From the NCBI RefSeq assembly GCF_001458255.1, contig NZ_CYSB01000029.1, positions 1-64,000 of the forward strand: a stretch of DNA of 64,000 nt, written 5' to 3'. The stretch comes from Thalassovita autumnalis (GTDB lineage Bacteria; Pseudomonadota; Alphaproteobacteria; Rhodobacterales; Rhodobacteraceae). Below, piece after piece: positions 62,432-64,000 of this stretch. Each line of letters starts with the position of its first letter. Positions within the stretch are counted from its first letter, which is position 1. The notes below the pieces were generated by a model. The model was not told where the DNA came from. It was given only the letters and a program-made list of their open reading frames with translations, and searched no databases. A program made the position numbers and the translations under genes.

Positions 62432-63639
62432 AGAAAACTCCGTCCTGGCCCTTCTGCGGCCACATCCAAATGCGCAGCCACCGAGGCTGCAACGTCAACA
62501 AAGGCGACCTGCCCAATGCTGCCGGCCCCTTTGCCCGCAATCAGCACCGGGGTGCGTTCACGGGTGTGGTCGGTGCCGGGCCAGCTGGGATCATTGCCGT
62601 GATCTGCGGTGATCAGCAGCATATCGTCGGGGCGCAACTGCGGCAGAATGGTGGATAGTTCAGCATCAAACCATTCCAAAGCCCGCGCATAGCCCGAGAT
62701 ATCGCGGCGGTGACCATAAAGGCTGTCAAACTCGACAAAATTGGCAAAGACCAGGCTACCCTCTTCCGCTTCAGCCACCAGATCCTTCAGGTGGCCCATC
62801 AGCTGGGCATCCGACCCTTTGCGCAGATCATCGATCCCCCGCATTGAGAAGATATCGCCAATCTTTCCAACACCATAGACCTTGCGTCCCGCACCCTGCA
62901 CCCAGTCACACAGGGTGGCTGACGGCGGCGCGATGGCATAGTCATGGCGGTTGGTTGTGCGGGTGAAGCCCTCAGCCTCAGACCCGATGAAGGGGCGGGC
63001 GATGACCCGGCCCACTTTCATATCATGCAGATAGGGCGCCACGTCCTGACAGAGCTGCAACAACCGGTCGAGGCCGAAATGCTCTTCATGGGCGGCGATC
63101 TGCAATACGCTGTCTGCCGAGGTGTAGCAGATCGGCCAGCCGGAACGGATATGTTCGGCACCAAAATCGGCAATCACCTGGGTGCCCGAGGCATGGCAAT
63201 TGGCCAAAATCCCTTCGGTGCCAGCATGTTGTGCAATGTGTTTGCTCAGCGCGTCGGGGAAGCTGGGCTGCTGATCGGGGAAATAATGCCAGTCCCACGG
63301 CACCGGCACGCCGGCCAGTTCCCAATGCCCCGATGGTGTATCCTTGCCCGGTGACACCTCGGTCGCCGCACCCCAAAGGCCGGTTGGCTCTGCCGCCAGG
63401 CCCGGTGCTTCAGCGCCCGAGGCCAGCGCAACCGCGCGGCCCAGCCCAAGCGCATCCAAAGTGGGCAGGCTCAAAGGCCCGGACCGGCCTTCTTCACCGC
63501 GCCCCTCGGCGCAGCCGTCGGCAATATGGCCGACGGTGTTCGCGCCCGTGTCGGGCAGCGACCCGTTATAAAATTTGTCGGCATCAGGGGCGCCCCCGAT
63601 ACCGACTGAATCGATCACAACCAAAAATGCGCGCGCCAT
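62428..63639 (-). CDS. deoB: Phosphopentomutase
   Basis: A 403-residue enzyme of the alkaline-phosphatase fold that interconverts (deoxy)ribose 1- and 5-phosphates. VVIDSVGIGGAPDADKF at the start, PSGHWELAGVP in the middle and LLITADHGNDPSWPGTDHTRE near the end carry the two-manganese site. The ATG at 63639 is one base past the deoA stop; an in-frame ATG 17 bases back lies inside deoA. It works with deoA to feed sugar phosphate to central metabolism. Confidence 0.96.
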   Translation of the reverse strand: MARAFLVVIDSVGIGGAPDADKFYNGSLPDTGANTVGHIADGCAEGRGEEGRSGPLSLPTLDALGLGRAVALASGAEAPGLAAEPTGLWGAATEVSPGKDTPSGHWELAGVPVPWDWHYFPDQQPSFPDALSKHIAQHAGTEGILANCHASGTQVIADFGAEHIRSGWPICYTSADSVLQIAAHEEHFGLDRLLQLCQDVAPYLHDMKVGRVIARPFIGSEAEGFTRTTNRHDYAIAPPSATLCDWVQGAGRKVYGVGKIGDIFSMRGIDDLRKGSDAQLMGHLKDLVAEAEEGSLVFANFVEFDSLYGHRRDISGYARALEWFDAELSTILPQLRPDDMLLITADHGNDPSWPGTDHTRERTPVLIAGKGAGSIGQVAFVDVAASVAAHLDVAAEGPGRSFL

Positions 63640-63640
63640 C

Positions 63641-64000
63641 TCAGCCGACCCTTTCATGTACAAGAGGAGGCAGATCAGGGGGAGTTTCACCCAAGGCGAT
63701 CGCCCCAAGCACCGCCTCGGCAGCCACATCCGCAGCCCCTTCCCGGGCCGCATGGATTCGCGCCAGCGGTTGGCCCTTTTGCACTTTTGCGCCCAGAACT
63801 GCAACCTCGGACAGGCCCACAGCCGGATCCACCACATCGCTTTCGACCTGACGCCCACCGCCCAATTCGACCACCGCCAAACCCAGCGCGTGACCGTTGA
63901 TCGCGCTGACATAACCATCCGCAGGCGCCTTCACCTCCCGGATCACCGGCGCCTCGGGCAGGAAACGGGCCCAGTTTTCAACGAATTGCAGCGGTCCACC
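63641..64000 (-). CDS. deoA: Thymidine phosphorylase, C-terminal part (cut by window end)
   Basis: Only 119 residues are in the window, beginning GGPLQFVENWARFLPEAPV. The C-terminal domain shows DGYVSAINGHALGLAVVELGGGR and DPAVGLSEVAVLGAKV, matching the end of DeoA/pyrimidine-nucleoside phosphorylases. It would split thymidine into thymine and deoxyribose 1-phosphate. The order deoA-deoB-add-upp suggests a single salvage operon starting beyond the window. Confidence 0.9.
   Translation of the reverse strand, partial: GGPLQFVENWARFLPEAPVIREVKAPADGYVSAINGHALGLAVVELGGGRQVESDVVDPAVGLSEVAVLGAKVQKGQPLARIHAAREGAADVAAEAVLGAIALGETPPDLPPLVHERVG

Overview
The window looks like chromosomal DNA of a marine alphaproteobacterium of the Roseobacter group (Rhodobacterales). 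The grounds are the high-GC coding sequence, the gene order murA / DUF2948 / hisD / UPF0262 / low-molecular-weight phosphatase / infA / maf / RNase G-like / yacG, a form I carbon monoxide dehydrogenase cluster, a TAXI-type TRAP transporter, DmdC-like acyl-CoA dehydrogenase, and the bioMNY biotin importer. No phage, plasmid, transposase, CRISPR array or rRNA was seen. Gene assignments come from motifs, lengths, start signals and context only; no database search was run.

Layout. 0.2-6.9 kb: a TAXI-TRAP uptake operon (RpiR regulator, periplasmic binding protein, fused permease, UspA protein) divergent from a class III aminotransferase, with a perfect 16-bp palindrome between them. 6.9-15.7 kb: an aerobic CO oxidation cluster, reading coxC-like (MHYT-LytTR regulator), coxM, S, L, D, E, F, G on the minus strand, with direct repeats upstream of coxM. 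15.8-24.7 kb: a housekeeping block on the minus strand (yacG, rng-like, maf, infA, then three accessory genes, phosphatase, UPF0262, hisD, DUF2948, murA). 24.8-34.1 kb: tRNA-Thr(GGT), an iron alcohol dehydrogenase with a thioesterase, an AarF/ABC1 protein, an acyl-CoA synthetase, an ABC exporter, an Lrp-type regulator with a LysE exporter, and tRNA-Gly(TCC). 34.2-43.1 kb: biotin uptake (bioMNY), SRAP protein, DUF1992 protein, FosX-type fosfomycin hydrolase, periplasmic 5'-nucleotidase, DUF952, pyrD, arsC and a MATE exporter.

43.1-52 kb is a fatty-acyl or methylated-sulfur CoA oxidation region: two hotdog thioesterases, two tandem MerR-type regulators, a DmdC-like acyl-CoA dehydrogenase, a small helical protein, a GST, a small cysteine-pair protein of unusual base composition, thiolase and the FadB/J-type bifunctional enzyme. 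52-60.7 kb: a Ca/Na antiporter, a TetR-SDR divergon with twin operators, an unknown protein, a sulfotransferase, a second acyl-CoA synthetase, a membrane protein resembling an M48 peptidase without its zinc site, and a SPOR-domain secreted protein. 60.8-64 kb: a nucleoside salvage operon, deoA (cut by the window end), deoB, add, upp.

Most of the window is recognisable metabolism and regulation. The points most worth following are the repeats and regulator in front of the CO dehydrogenase genes, the ACGT-type operator in front of the second MerR gene, the foreign-looking small protein inside the thiolase operon, the peptidase-like protein without metal ligands, and a short dispersed element found three times.
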